Positions 34,755 to 44,082 of a stretch of 64,000 bases of DNA are shown here, piece after piece. The translations under genes were made by a program, and so were the position numbers. Location: the NCBI RefSeq assembly GCF_014201355.1, contig NZ_JACHEG010000011.1, positions 1-64,000 on the forward strand. Reading direction: 5' to 3'. Below the pieces are notes generated by a model that saw only the letters and a program-made list of their open reading frames with translations, did no database searches and was not told the DNA's origin. Origin of the DNA: Aliirhizobium wenxiniae (GTDB lineage Bacteria > Pseudomonadota > Alphaproteobacteria > Rhizobiales > Rhizobiaceae). Every line of letters begins with the position of its first letter. The first letter of the stretch is position 1.

Positions 34755-35036
34755 ATGGGCTTCCCGCATTACAACGACAACATCGACCTGGATTCATCCT
34801 ACGAATTCGATTCGTGTATCGATATCGACTTCAGCCTGGATTCGGACATTTCGTTCAACCTCGATGTCACCAAGGACATCTGCGTCAACGTCGACATCGA
34901 CGGTAACGAGGCTTCCTTCGCCATCGACGTCCAGGCCTTTGGTCATGACACCTCGGTGGACCTGAACGTCGTTGCCGTCGTCATGGAAGGCGAATGGTCG
35001 AGTGTTACCGCAACCGGATACGCCGCTGCGGGTTGA
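34755..35036 (+). CDS. Very acidic 93-aa protein with alternating aspartates
   Basis: 93 aa with 15 Asp, 4 Glu and only one Lys and no Arg. In the first 55 residues Asp alternates with hydrophobic residues (NIDLD, CIDIDFSLDSDISFNLD, CVNVDIDG), as in a beta-strand with one acidic face. Two cysteines are at CID and ICV. There is no signal peptide. An excellent ribosome site (GAGGAGAGAGAC) and its own strong terminator at 35078-35105 show it is a separate, probably well-expressed gene. It lies between two RTX genes. Family not recognised; a calcium-binding or assembling secreted peptide is one possibility. Confidence 0.75.
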   Translation: MGFPHYNDNIDLDSSYEFDSCIDIDFSLDSDISFNLDVTKDICVNVDIDGNEASFAIDVQAFGHDTSVDLNVVAVVMEGEWSSVTATGYAAAG

Positions 35037-35077
35037 TATCGGTTTCATCCGTCCCGCAAGGGTGGATACATGTTGTC

Positions 35078-35105
35078 GGGTCCCGGAATTCCGGGACCCT
35101 TTTTT
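35078..35105 (+). terminator. Rho-independent terminator of the acidic 93-aa gene
   Basis: GGGTCCCGGAA and TTCCGGGACCC form a perfect 11-bp palindromic stem followed by six T. The best intrinsic terminator in the window. Confidence 0.9.
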
Positions 35106-35225
35106 GTCGTCACACCTCTGGTGCAGCCTACACCTAAAGTTGCAGGCACTGATGCGTAGTAGGACCGGCCGGATGCTGCACGTAACCTAGCGCCATAGAG
35201 AACAGGCGCCCCGGGGGAGGAAAAA

Positions 35226-38200
35226 ATGGCCAGCAAGATCGTCAAGACGTCCGTGAAATCATCCGTCACTTCGTCGGATCCGGCAAAGATTGCGGCCGTC
35301 GCGTCCACCCGGCCTGATGCCATCGAAAGCGCACCCTCGCAGGCAATGGCGAGCACTCTCGTTGAGGCCGCGGCGCTTGTGGCTCCAACCTATACGCAGG
35401 TTCTGCTGACAACCGGCAACGATAATAGCAACCAGAGTGCCGACGGGCGGTATAAAATCCAGGGCCTGGCGGGAAATGACACGATTACCGTGGCGGCCAA
35501 CAGCACCGGCGGCGATTATCTGGACGGTGGTGATGGCATCGACACGCTCAATGCCGCAAACAGCAGCGACTTCCTGGATGGTGGTTCCGGAAACGATGTT
35601 TTGAACGGTAATGGCGGTGACGATATCCTGCGCGGCGGCGCCGGTGCAGATACGTTGAACGGCGGCGCAGGCATCGATGCCGCCGATTACCGTAATTCGG
35701 ATGCGGGTGTCACCCTGACGCTTGCCGTCGATCCGACGAAAACATCTCGCGGTGTCGGCGGTCATGCCAACGGAGACACGGTAGGCGGTATCGAGAACGT
35801 TTTCGGCTCGGCCCATGACGACCGCCTGACCGGCAATCTCCTGTCCAATCTCCTTGTCGGCGGTCTTGGTTCGGACATTCTGCGCGGCATGGACGGTGAC
35901 GACGTTCTGATCGGCGACGACATGCTGGATGTGGACATGGACGGCACGCCGGACGACGAAGACGCAGATGGAATACCCGATGGGGTCAACACCACAGCTG
36001 CGGGGGGTGACGACACGCTCGATGGCGGTTTCGGTAACGACCGTCTCTTCGGCGGTGGCGGAAACGACACGCTGATCGGCGGGTTTGGCAATGATGTCCT
36101 TTATGGTGGACTGGGCGGCGATCTGCTCAACGGCGGCGACGGCGACGATCTTCTCGACGGCGGCGACGGGGATGACACACTGATAGCAAACCTCGGCAAT
36201 GACATCGTTTATGGCGGCGGCGGCAACGACTTTATCGATGCCTCGATCGGTGATGACGACATTCATGGTGGTTTGGGCGATGACGAGATCCATGGCGGCG
36301 CCGGCAATGATGAAATCTGGGGTGATGATGGCAACGATCGCATTTTCGCAAGTTCCGGCGACGACAATATCGACGGCGGAGACGGTGATGACGAGATCGA
36401 AGGCGGCGACGGCAACGATACGCTTCTGGGTGGCGCCGGCGCCGATATCCTCAAACCTGGCAGTGGCACCAACATCGTCGATGGCGGTGACGGCATCGAT
36501 ACGATCGATTTTTCGACGGGCGCAGCCATCGGCATCGATCTCGGCAATCACACGGTCAGCGGCGCCGCCACGGGGACGAGCTTCAGCAATATCGAGAACG
36601 TGACGGGTTCATCGCAAAACGACATCATCGTCGGCGATTCCCTTGCCAACATCCTGACCGGCGGCGGTGGCGCAGACCGGCTCGTCGGTCAGGGGGGCTT
36701 TGATACGGCCGATTATTCCAGATCTGCGGCGGCGGTAACGATCACCCAGACATCGTCACCCGCCAACCCAACCGCCGTCGGCACAGGTTTGGGCGGCGAT
36801 GCGCAGGGTGACGAGCTGATCCTCATCGAACGGATCATCGGCTCGGCCTTTGCCGATACACTGACCGGCGGCGATCTGGCAGATACATTTATGGGCGGAG
36901 TTGGCGCAGATACGATTACCGGGGGCGGCGGCAACGATACGGCGGAATATTCCTCGTCGGCGACGGGTGTTTCGATCGTCCTGAACGATGCTGGCGGAGC
37001 CACCGTCTCCGGCGGCGATGCCGAAGGCGATCTGCTCGCGTCGATCGAAAACCTCATCGGCTCCGGTTCAGCCGACATTCTTTACGGAAATTCGCTGGTC
37101 AACCGGCTGGAAGGCGGCACCGGCAACGATACGTTCCGTACCGGCACGGGTGGCATTGCAGCCAGCGGCGTGTACGAATACGTCATCGGCGGCGATGGTG
37201 TGGACACGATCGATTATTCCACCTCGACTTCGGCGGTGGCGGCGATCGTTTTTAATGCTCAATCCGGCACTCTTCCGGTCAGTCAGGGTGGAGAGGCCGA
37301 TGGCGACATTCTTCTTCTAGTCGAAAACATCATCGGCAGCATGTTCGGCGATCAACTGCGTGGCAGCGAGGTCGCCAATCTTCTCAGTGGCCTAGACGGC
37401 AACGATAACCTGCAAGGACTTGGCGGCGCCGACACGCTGATAGGCGGTGCCGGTATCGATACGGCCAGCTATTCGCTCTCGACTGCCGGCGTGACGGTAA
37501 CACTGGCCGACAGCGGCAATGGCACGGGGGTCGGCGGCGATGCTCAGGGGGATCTTCTGAGCACGATCGAAAACCTGATAGGTTCGACATTCGACGACAT
37601 TCTTATCGGCAATTCCGCAACCAACAGGCTGGAGGGCGGAGCGGGCAACGACACGTTCCGCACAGGTCTCGGCGGCTCGGTGGCCAGCAGCGTCCAGGAA
37701 GTCGTCATCGGTGGCGATGGGGTCGATACGATCGACTACTCGGCATCGACGGGGGCGGTGTATGCGCGCCTCTTCAGTAGCACGACAGGCGTTGGCTTCA
37801 GCCAGGGTGGTCATGCCGACGGCGATGTGCTGGCGCAGATGGAGAACGCCATCGGTTCGAACTTCAATGATCGTCTCGAAGGCACGGAATTCGCCAATAG
37901 TCTCAGCGGCGGACTGGGAGATGATCTGCTCATCGGTTTTGCCGGCGCCGACACGCTGATCGGCGGCGGTGGCGTCGATATGGCGGATTACACGGCGTCA
38001 ACTGCAGCGGTCAACGTCCAGCTCCACGCGACCGCAACCACGCAAGCGGTTGGCGGCCATGCGGAAGGTGACCTGCTCAACGGCATCGAAAGCGTGACGG
38101 GATCAGCCTTCAACGATCTCCTGGTCGGGAGCACCGGCGCTAACAAGCTGATCAGTGGCACAGGCAACGACACATTGCTTGGCGGCAGCGGCAACGACAT

Positions 38201-38558
38201 TCTGTCAGCTACCGGCACCAGTGCCGCATCCGGCCAGAAGCAGCTCTTCGGTGACGGGGTGAACGACGGCGGCACCGCGGGCGTCGATCAGTTCCGCATT
38301 TTCGGCGGTACAAATTTCATCCGCGATTACCAGACGGGAGAGGACGTCATCCTCAACAGCAGCCTGACCTCCAACCCCAGCCTGGTCGCAATTGGGTTGA
38401 GCGGTGTGAGCTATTATGCGGCATCGCTCACCGGCACGACGCACCAGACCTATGTCATCTTCGGTGCGACTTCAGCTCTGACCTCGGCGCAGGCGGTCGC
38501 CAGCATGACGACGTTCGTGCAGAACGATCTGTTCGTCGATGTGAACCTGATCGCCTGA
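35226..38558 (+). CDS. Large RTX calcium-binding protein, probable type I secretion substrate
   Basis: 1110 aa without a Sec signal. Nonapeptide blocks (GGxGxDxLx) recur from about residue 100 to 1000. They alternate with a longer module of about 100-130 residues containing DTASYSxSxAGVTVTL, VGGDAQGD and IENLIGSxxxD. At about 236-262 a different acidic loop, DVDMDGTPDDEDADGIPDG, resembles thrombospondin type 3 calcium sites. The C-terminal 110 residues (FGDGVNDGGTAGVDQFRIFG onward) likely hold the secretion signal. GGGGGAGGAAAAA precedes the ATG. It lies 12 bases before the type I ATPase gene and is its probable cargo. Likely an adhesin or matrix protein. Confidence 0.88.
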   Translation: MASKIVKTSVKSSVTSSDPAKIAAVASTRPDAIESAPSQAMASTLVEAAALVAPTYTQVLLTTGNDNSNQSADGRYKIQGLAGNDTITVAANSTGGDYLDGGDGIDTLNAANSSDFLDGGSGNDVLNGNGGDDILRGGAGADTLNGGAGIDAADYRNSDAGVTLTLAVDPTKTSRGVGGHANGDTVGGIENVFGSAHDDRLTGNLLSNLLVGGLGSDILRGMDGDDVLIGDDMLDVDMDGTPDDEDADGIPDGVNTTAAGGDDTLDGGFGNDRLFGGGGNDTLIGGFGNDVLYGGLGGDLLNGGDGDDLLDGGDGDDTLIANLGNDIVYGGGGNDFIDASIGDDDIHGGLGDDEIHGGAGNDEIWGDDGNDRIFASSGDDNIDGGDGDDEIEGGDGNDTLLGGAGADILKPGSGTNIVDGGDGIDTIDFSTGAAIGIDLGNHTVSGAATGTSFSNIENVTGSSQNDIIVGDSLANILTGGGGADRLVGQGGFDTADYSRSAAAVTITQTSSPANPTAVGTGLGGDAQGDELILIERIIGSAFADTLTGGDLADTFMGGVGADTITGGGGNDTAEYSSSATGVSIVLNDAGGATVSGGDAEGDLLASIENLIGSGSADILYGNSLVNRLEGGTGNDTFRTGTGGIAASGVYEYVIGGDGVDTIDYSTSTSAVAAIVFNAQSGTLPVSQGGEADGDILLLVENIIGSMFGDQLRGSEVANLLSGLDGNDNLQGLGGADTLIGGAGIDTASYSLSTAGVTVTLADSGNGTGVGGDAQGDLLSTIENLIGSTFDDILIGNSATNRLEGGAGNDTFRTGLGGSVASSVQEVVIGGDGVDTIDYSASTGAVYARLFSSTTGVGFSQGGHADGDVLAQMENAIGSNFNDRLEGTEFANSLSGGLGDDLLIGFAGADTLIGGGGVDMADYTASTAAVNVQLHATATTQAVGGHAEGDLLNGIESVTGSAFNDLLVGSTGANKLISGTGNDTLLGGSGNDILSATGTSAASGQKQLFGDGVNDGGTAGVDQFRIFGGTNFIRDYQTGEDVILNSSLTSNPSLVAIGLSGVSYYAASLTGTTHQTYVIFGATSALTSAQAVASMTTFVQNDLFVDVNLIA

Positions 38559-38570
38559 AGGGGAAGTTGC

Positions 38571-40364
38571 ATGTCTGTTGCTGCAAGAAGCCCCCGCAGG
38601 GCGAGAAAAAGCGAACTGGATCACGCGCTAACGCAGATGAAGTCGGTGTTCACTCTGACCGGACTGTTCAGCTGCGCCATCAACATCATGCTTTTGGCCT
38701 CACCACTCTACATGCTCCAGGTCTATGACCGCGTGCTCACGACGGGCCGCATCGAGACCCTGGTCCTGCTGACGATATTGATGGCTGGTGCGCTGATCGT
38801 GTTCGGCCTGCTCGACGCATTGAGGGGCATCATCGGCGCCCGCACGGCGATCTGGCTTGGGGCGGAGCTTTCCCCACCGCTTCTTGCCGGCGGCGTGCGG
38901 GCAAGGCTTGTCGGCGACGGCGCCGGGGCGCAGCCGCTGCGAGATCTTTTCCAGTGTCAGTCGTTCCTGGCGTCGCCGATCTTTTCCGCGCTCTTCGATG
39001 CGCCTTGGACGGTAGCCTATCTGGCTATGATCTGGTTACTGCATCCGACGCTTGGACTGTTTGCAACGGGAGGCGCCCTGTTCATCGTCCTCGTCGGTAT
39101 TCTCAACGAGATCGTCACCCGCAACGCCACCCGCGATGCCGGAAACGCGCAGATCGTCGCCATGCAAAATGCCGAGATGATGATCCGCAATGCGGAGGCG
39201 GTGCGCGCCATGGGCATGATGCCAAGCTTGATGAAGCGCTGGGGCCAGATCAACGACAGCTACATGCTCAGTTCGCTGACGGCGAGCGAGCGGGGCGCGA
39301 TGGTGCTCGGCCTTGCAAAATTCGCCAGGTATCTTGTGCAATCCGCCATGCTGGGGATCGGCGCCTATCTTGTCATCACCGGCACGACGACTGGCGGCTC
39401 GATGATCGCCTCGTCCATCTTGCTCGGGCGCATGCTGGCGCCGGTCGAGCAGATCATGGGCAGTTGGCGCACAATCGGCGCTACACGCCTTGCCTATGCC
39501 CGGCTCAAGTCACGCCTGCAGGATGTGCCGCCGGAAGCGGAGCGTACGCGATTGCCCCGTCCTTATGGCCATGTGAGTGTCGAAAAGCTTAGCTACACTG
39601 CGCCGGGGTCGAAAAAGCCGGTCTTGCAAAATGTCAGCTTCAAGTTGATCCCCGGCGAGGCGCTTGCGGTGATAGGGCCCTCGGCGGGAGGCAAGAGCAC
39701 CTTGTGCCGGCTTCTGGCAGGTGTGCTAACCCCGACGGAAGGCGTTATCCGGCTTGACGGGACCGACCTGCAGCACTGGCGCAACGAACAACTGGGGGCG
39801 GCGATCGGCTATCTCCCGCAGGACGTGGAACTATTTGCCGGCAGTGTTCGCGATAATGTTGCCCGTATGCAGGAAGCCGAAGACGGCGAAATCGTGCGGG
39901 CCGCCATGCTCGCCCATGCGCACGAGCTCATACAGCGCCTGCCGCAAGGATATGAAACGCCGATCGGCGATTCGGGCAGCCGGCTATCGGGCGGACAGCG
40001 CCAGCGCGTCGGTCTGGCACGTGCTGTGTTTGGAAGCCCGCAACTGATCATTCTCGATGAACCCAATGCCAATCTCGACCAGGCTGGCGAAAATGCCCTT
40101 TCGGCGACAGTTCGCGATCTCAAGGAAGCCGGGGCGGCTTTGCTGATCGTGGGTCACCGGCCGTCCACGCTGGCACAAGCGGATAGGCTGCTGCTGCTGA
40201 AAGACGGTCGCGTCGAACTGTATGGCACGCGGGAGGACGTCATCGGACGCTTGCGGCTGGCATCGCCCGAGACGCCGCGCGCGCTTGCCGTACCGCCAGA
40301 GGCGGACGAGGAAGACGAAATCGACGACCAACCGGAGAAACTGACGCTTACCAATGGGCAATAG
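38571..40364 (+). CDS. Type I secretion system ABC transporter/ATPase (PrtD family)
   Basis: 597 aa. Six membrane helices in about 30-310 (SPLYMLQVYDRVLTTGRIETL is the PrtD-type motif) and a nucleotide-binding domain from about 335, with Walker A GPSAGGKST, signature RLSGGQRQR, Walker B LIILDEPNANLD and switch His in VGHRPST. No C39 peptidase domain, as usual for RTX exporters. It makes the inner-membrane channel with the HlyD-type protein next to it. An acidic tail (PEADEEDEIDDQPEK) ends the protein. The outer-membrane TolC partner is not in the window. Confidence 0.93.
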   Translation: MSVAARSPRRARKSELDHALTQMKSVFTLTGLFSCAINIMLLASPLYMLQVYDRVLTTGRIETLVLLTILMAGALIVFGLLDALRGIIGARTAIWLGAELSPPLLAGGVRARLVGDGAGAQPLRDLFQCQSFLASPIFSALFDAPWTVAYLAMIWLLHPTLGLFATGGALFIVLVGILNEIVTRNATRDAGNAQIVAMQNAEMMIRNAEAVRAMGMMPSLMKRWGQINDSYMLSSLTASERGAMVLGLAKFARYLVQSAMLGIGAYLVITGTTTGGSMIASSILLGRMLAPVEQIMGSWRTIGATRLAYARLKSRLQDVPPEAERTRLPRPYGHVSVEKLSYTAPGSKKPVLQNVSFKLIPGEALAVIGPSAGGKSTLCRLLAGVLTPTEGVIRLDGTDLQHWRNEQLGAAIGYLPQDVELFAGSVRDNVARMQEAEDGEIVRAAMLAHAHELIQRLPQGYETPIGDSGSRLSGGQRQRVGLARAVFGSPQLIILDEPNANLDQAGENALSATVRDLKEAGAALLIVGHRPSTLAQADRLLLLKDGRVELYGTREDVIGRLRLASPETPRALAVPPEADEEDEIDDQPEKLTLTNGQ

Positions 40365-40407
40365 GGGCATCCGGCGTTCGCTGGGGCAGAGGTCAGAGGG
40401 AAAAACC

Positions 40408-41757
40408 ATGGCAGGCAAAAGCATAGTTTACTCGCTGAATTCAGGCGTGGCCGACACGAAAGTACTTTCGCTGGCAAGTCAGGTTCGACGTCCGGCGGTC
40501 GCGGGTCTGTCGATCGTGATGATCTTCGTCGCCGGTTCGCTGGGATGGGCAACGACGGCCCCTATCGCCGCAGGTGCAGTCGCCCCCGGCGTCATCAGCC
40601 CGGATGGCAGTCGGCGAACCGTACAGCATCTCGAGGGTGGTATTATCGAAAGGATCCTGGCGCGCGACGGTGATGACGTGCAGGCAGGCCAGGTTCTTGT
40701 CGAGCTGCAGACGACGCAGGTCGCCTCCACCTACGGCATGCTCATGGAGCAGGCCCAGACCTTGACGGCGATGCGTGCACGTCTGATCGCCGAACAAACC
40801 GGCAGCGCGCAGGTCGATTATAGATCCGAAATCCTGGATCCGGAAAATGCCGAGGTGCGGGTCATCATCACCAGTCAGGAGACGCTTTTCCAGCAGCGGC
40901 GCAAATCCTTCCTCACGCAGCTGGAAATCATCATAGATCGTGAAGGCCAGTATCACGAGCAGATCAAAGCCTTTCAGTCCCAGGTCGAAAGCGCGGCCGC
41001 ACAGATCCAGCTGATCGACGAAGAGCTTGTGGGGAAAAAATCACTTTTCGGCCAGGGTCTCACCACCAAATCCGACGTGTTGCGTCTGGAACGGACCAAG
41101 GCCGCGCTTATCGGAGAGCGCGGCCGGGCGACCGGTTCCATCCTCGAAACCCAGCAGAAAATCGATGAGCTGGCCACGCAGAAAGTGTCGCTTGAAGCCG
41201 ATCGCGCGACAGAGATTTCCACCGAGCTGGAGAAGACACGCTCGCAATATGCGGAGGTCACCGAGAAACTGCAGGCCAGCCGCGATATTCTGGACCGCAC
41301 GATTATCGTAGCACCTGTCTCCGGCAAGATCGTCAATTCCCGCTTCAAGACGGCGGCAGGCGTCATCCGGCCCGGAGAGCCTATTCTGGACATCGTGCCG
41401 AGTGATGAGCGGCTTCTCATCGATGCGCAGATATCTCCCAACGATATCGACGTCGTACATGCCGATCTGCAGGCGATTGTTCATCTGTCGGCCTATTCCA
41501 GCCGCGGCATGCCGCGCATCAGCGGCGTGGTGAAAAGTGTTTCTGCCGACAGGATCGTCGATGAGAAGACGGGCCAGTCGCATTTCATGGCGCGGGTGGA
41601 GGTGTCGAAACAGGATCTCGACAAACTCGACCAGCATGTCACCCTTCTCTCCGGAATGCCGGCCGAGGTGACAATCGTGACCGACGAGCGCACGGTGATG
41701 GAATATCTGCTGGAGCCCTTCCTGACAGCATTCCGCCGCGGCATGCGAGAAGTCTGA
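40408..41757 (+). CDS. Type I secretion membrane-fusion protein (HlyD/PrtE family)
   Basis: 449 aa. One N-terminal membrane helix (GLSIVMIFVAGSLGWATTAP), a lipoyl half-motif (RRTVQHLEGGIIERILARDGDDV), a long coiled coil (about 130-300) and a C-terminal beta-barrel with the second lipoyl half (TIIVAPVSGKIVNSRF). It bridges the ATPase and TolC. The start at 40408 follows GAGGGAAAAACC and begins 43 bases after the ATPase stop. Confidence 0.92.
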   Translation: MAGKSIVYSLNSGVADTKVLSLASQVRRPAVAGLSIVMIFVAGSLGWATTAPIAAGAVAPGVISPDGSRRTVQHLEGGIIERILARDGDDVQAGQVLVELQTTQVASTYGMLMEQAQTLTAMRARLIAEQTGSAQVDYRSEILDPENAEVRVIITSQETLFQQRRKSFLTQLEIIIDREGQYHEQIKAFQSQVESAAAQIQLIDEELVGKKSLFGQGLTTKSDVLRLERTKAALIGERGRATGSILETQQKIDELATQKVSLEADRATEISTELEKTRSQYAEVTEKLQASRDILDRTIIVAPVSGKIVNSRFKTAAGVIRPGEPILDIVPSDERLLIDAQISPNDIDVVHADLQAIVHLSAYSSRGMPRISGVVKSVSADRIVDEKTGQSHFMARVEVSKQDLDKLDQHVTLLSGMPAEVTIVTDERTVMEYLLEPFLTAFRRGMREV

Positions 41758-41855
41758 GAGCGGACACCGTTCCTGTCACGATTGGGTAGAGTTGCTATGC
41801 AGGCGTCATGTTTTCCTGACCTCAAGAGCAATTCGTGAAAAGGAGGGAAGCGGCT

Positions 41856-42290
41856 TCAATACCGCTCCTTTCGGATCAATGCGGAGCTCGGGAAGAAATC
41901 TCCACCCGACAGGATGAATGTCAGCGTGTTCAGTGCCTGCTCCGGCGCGAGCTCGGTCGGCACGAAGCCGCGCACCCCCCAACTCAGCGCCGAGGCGATT
42001 TCAACCGGATCTCTCATATCGGAAATGATCACGGTAGGCGGACCGTCATTCGCCATGTCACAAAGCTTGCCGTCCAGCCACAGCTCGCGGATCGAACGTG
42101 CGCCTGCACAAAGTATGACGATTTTAGCATGTTCGATCTCAACGGTGTCATGGCACAGGTCTCCTCCCTGAATGGAAAGGTTCTGGTCTGCGGCCCATGG
42201 AGTGAACAGGCGCAGATATGCCTCTCTTCGCAGGGGCATCTCGTCGAGCACCAGGGCGAGGCCGGCCGTCGCTTCTGGGAGCGTTTCCAA
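41856..42290 (-). CDS. Receiver-like regulator lacking a DNA-binding domain
   Basis: 144 aa. It resembles the N-terminal receiver-like half of the LuxR protein at 43318 (compare GVRGFVPTELAPEQALNTLTFILSG with GLQAFLPAMLPLDIVKQAL) and ends where the helix-turn-helix should begin. No shifted HTH is found in the 100 bases beyond the stop, so it is either a stand-alone domain or a truncated regulator. A TTG start at 42290 after GAGGAT is used. It converges on the HlyD gene. A stand-alone domain could titrate or modulate the LuxR protein, but this is inference. Confidence 0.65.
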   Translation of the reverse strand: METLPEATAGLALVLDEMPLRREAYLRLFTPWAADQNLSIQGGDLCHDTVEIEHAKIVILCAGARSIRELWLDGKLCDMANDGPPTVIISDMRDPVEIASALSWGVRGFVPTELAPEQALNTLTFILSGGDFFPSSALIRKERY

Positions 42291-42519
42291 TTTTGAGATC
42301 CTCTCGGTGGCCGTTTCTGGCGCTAGCCTGTGCCGGATTCCAGCCGACTCGCGCCACGTACCGATGATATCAACCGCCCTGGGAATTATGGGAATTCAAT
42401 AGGATGCGTATACTGTTTAGATCGAGCCATCGAACTAAAGATATCATTATTTTGGCAGAGTCCAATTTTAGGCAAACATTTGATAAATGTAATACTTTGT
42501 TGCAGTATAGTACTTCGTT

Positions 42520-42533
42520 AGTCCATCTGGACT
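42520..42533. promoter_or_regulatory. Short palindrome upstream of the membrane-protein gene
   Basis: AGTCCA, two-base gap, TGGACT, about 57 bases before the start at 42590 in an AT-rich promoter-like stretch (42300-42589 holds no gene). Possible operator. Confidence 0.3.
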
Positions 42534-42589
42534 GACCCGGGTTGCGGGCGTAGCCTCTGCTCACAAAGAGCAAGGAAAAGGTGTTAGTC

Positions 42590-43021
42590 ATGAATGACAT
42601 TTCATCTAACGCTTTGGCGTTGCTGGGTATCGCTCTTCCGCCGACTATGCTGCAACTTGAAGTAGCGTTATCGGTGCTGGCCGTATTGATCGCGATTGTG
42701 AGCCGGCACAGGCCCACGATCATTGGAGCGGCTTTCGCAGTAATCATGGCTGCGATCATGTCGTCTCATTTCGAGGATCAGGGCGTATTGTTGATTTGCG
42801 GTTTCGCCGCTCTCCATGCGTTTGGCGGTTTTGAACGACAGGCTCATCAATCCAGACTGCAGAGCATTGAAAGCGATGTGCAGGCTATGTCGGTTTTGAT
42901 GAATACGTTCCTTGATGGCCTGGAGAGACGAACCCGGGAACGCGAATACGCGTTGAATGCGGCAGTCATCGAAGACCAGGCGTTGGGATTGGAAAGTCCT
43001 CATAAATCAGCTGCCGAATAG
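42590..43021 (+). CDS. Small membrane protein of unknown function
   Basis: 143 aa. Two or three hydrophobic segments occupy about 18-75 (LEVALSVLAVLIAIV, IIGAAFAVIMAAIM, GVLLICGFAALHAF), then a charged, helical, probably coiled-coil tail (RQAHQSRLQSIESDVQAM, LERRTREREYAL). AGG lies eight bases before the ATG. Between the two related regulators, it may be part of their signalling circuit; no family recognised. Confidence 0.65.
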   Translation: MNDISSNALALLGIALPPTMLQLEVALSVLAVLIAIVSRHRPTIIGAAFAVIMAAIMSSHFEDQGVLLICGFAALHAFGGFERQAHQSRLQSIESDVQAMSVLMNTFLDGLERRTREREYALNAAVIEDQALGLESPHKSAAE

Positions 43022-43317
43022 CTGGTAATTCATAGGGTTACGAAGATAGTAATTGGTATTTATTGAGTTTCATAAAAGTAAAATACAAGCAAATATGGAC
43101 TATAAATCAGATATGCAGTAGATTTAGTTTGCCGCAGACGGTGGGGATTTCGTCCGGTGAATACATGGTTTCTTGCGCGGGGCTGAGGGCGCTGAACCGT
43201 TTTGGCGCGTCCGCTTCCGCCGACTGACAATGATCGCCGTGATCTCATGGATCGCGAACCACTATCCGTTGTTATCATTTCAGAAAAAAAAGGCTTTGCA
43301 GCCTGGGAGAGCTGAAA
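43022..43317. other. AT-rich promoter region before the LuxR gene
   Basis: About 296 bases, clearly more AT-rich than its surroundings. No gene is supported. It should contain the LuxR-gene promoter. Confidence 0.4.
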
Positions 43318-44082
43318 ATGCATGGGATGCAAGAGGGAATGACCGGGGTCGTCGTTATCATCGACGAATTGGCAATGCGCAGGGCATGTATTGTGTCCGC
43401 CCTGGAGCCTTGGGCAACGCTTCAGCACTTGCGTCTCGTCTGCTGCGCGCCGACGGACGTTGCTACCTTGAGGGAAGAGAAGGATGTCCGGCTCGTTCTC
43501 CTGAATACAGGCGGTTCGTCTCTGGCGGAGCCCGAGCAGCAGGAAATCCTGCAGGCAGCCAAGGCCCTTTCGTCCGGGCCCTGTGCCGTGATCTCTGATC
43601 GACTGGATGCGAATGACGCCGTGGCCGCAGCCGGGCTCGGTCTCCAGGCATTTCTGCCGGCCATGTTACCGCTAGATATCGTCAAGCAGGCGCTCAGCTT
43701 CATCATGAACGGCGGAACCTATTTCCCGCGTGAAGCGCTATTGGCGACCGTTACCATACACACGCACACGACGGAGCGGTATCATGTGTCCGACAATGGC
43801 GGATCGTTGACCCAGCGTCAGGCGGAAGTGCTTGAGAGATTGCGCTTCGGGCGTTCCAATAAACACATCGCCCGGGAACTGAACATGCAGGAAGCGACGG
43901 TGAAGGTGCATGTTCGCCAGATCATGCGAAAACTGGGAGCCGAGAACAGAACGCAGGCGGCATTACTGGCGCAATCGAAGTCTCCGCAAACTGACGATTC
44001 TGAACTATTGCGCCCCCAGGCCTCGACCGATGCCCTGGGACTCGTCCCCCAAAACGGAGCCCGTGCATATGGGGCAGTCTGA
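43318..44082 (+). CDS. LuxR-family response-regulator-like transcription factor
   Basis: 254 aa. A receiver-like domain covers about 8-130 and a LuxR helix-turn-helix about 160-225 (LTQRQAEVLERLRFGRSNKH, EATVKVHVRQIMRKLGAENR). The receiver is atypical: after VVVIID the expected phospho-Asp region reads VRLVLLNTGGSS, so phosphorylation control is doubtful. GGAGAG precedes the ATG. It may regulate the RTX/type I secretion genes upstream, as LuxR-type proteins do for surface proteins in rhizobia, but this is inferred from position. Confidence 0.85.
   Translation: MHGMQEGMTGVVVIIDELAMRRACIVSALEPWATLQHLRLVCCAPTDVATLREEKDVRLVLLNTGGSSLAEPEQQEILQAAKALSSGPCAVISDRLDANDAVAAAGLGLQAFLPAMLPLDIVKQALSFIMNGGTYFPREALLATVTIHTHTTERYHVSDNGGSLTQRQAEVLERLRFGRSNKHIARELNMQEATVKVHVRQIMRKLGAENRTQAALLAQSKSPQTDDSELLRPQASTDALGLVPQNGARAYGAV

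Noticed and set aside
35259..36551. 430-aa open frame on the minus strand inside the RTX gene
   Set aside because: Repeats in the RTX gene create long antisense frames; no ribosome site or family.
35500..38200. CRISPR-like regular repetition
   Set aside because: The repeats are in-frame codons for GGxGxDxLx nonapeptides and longer RTX modules, with no spacer structure. No CRISPR array or cas gene is seen in the window.
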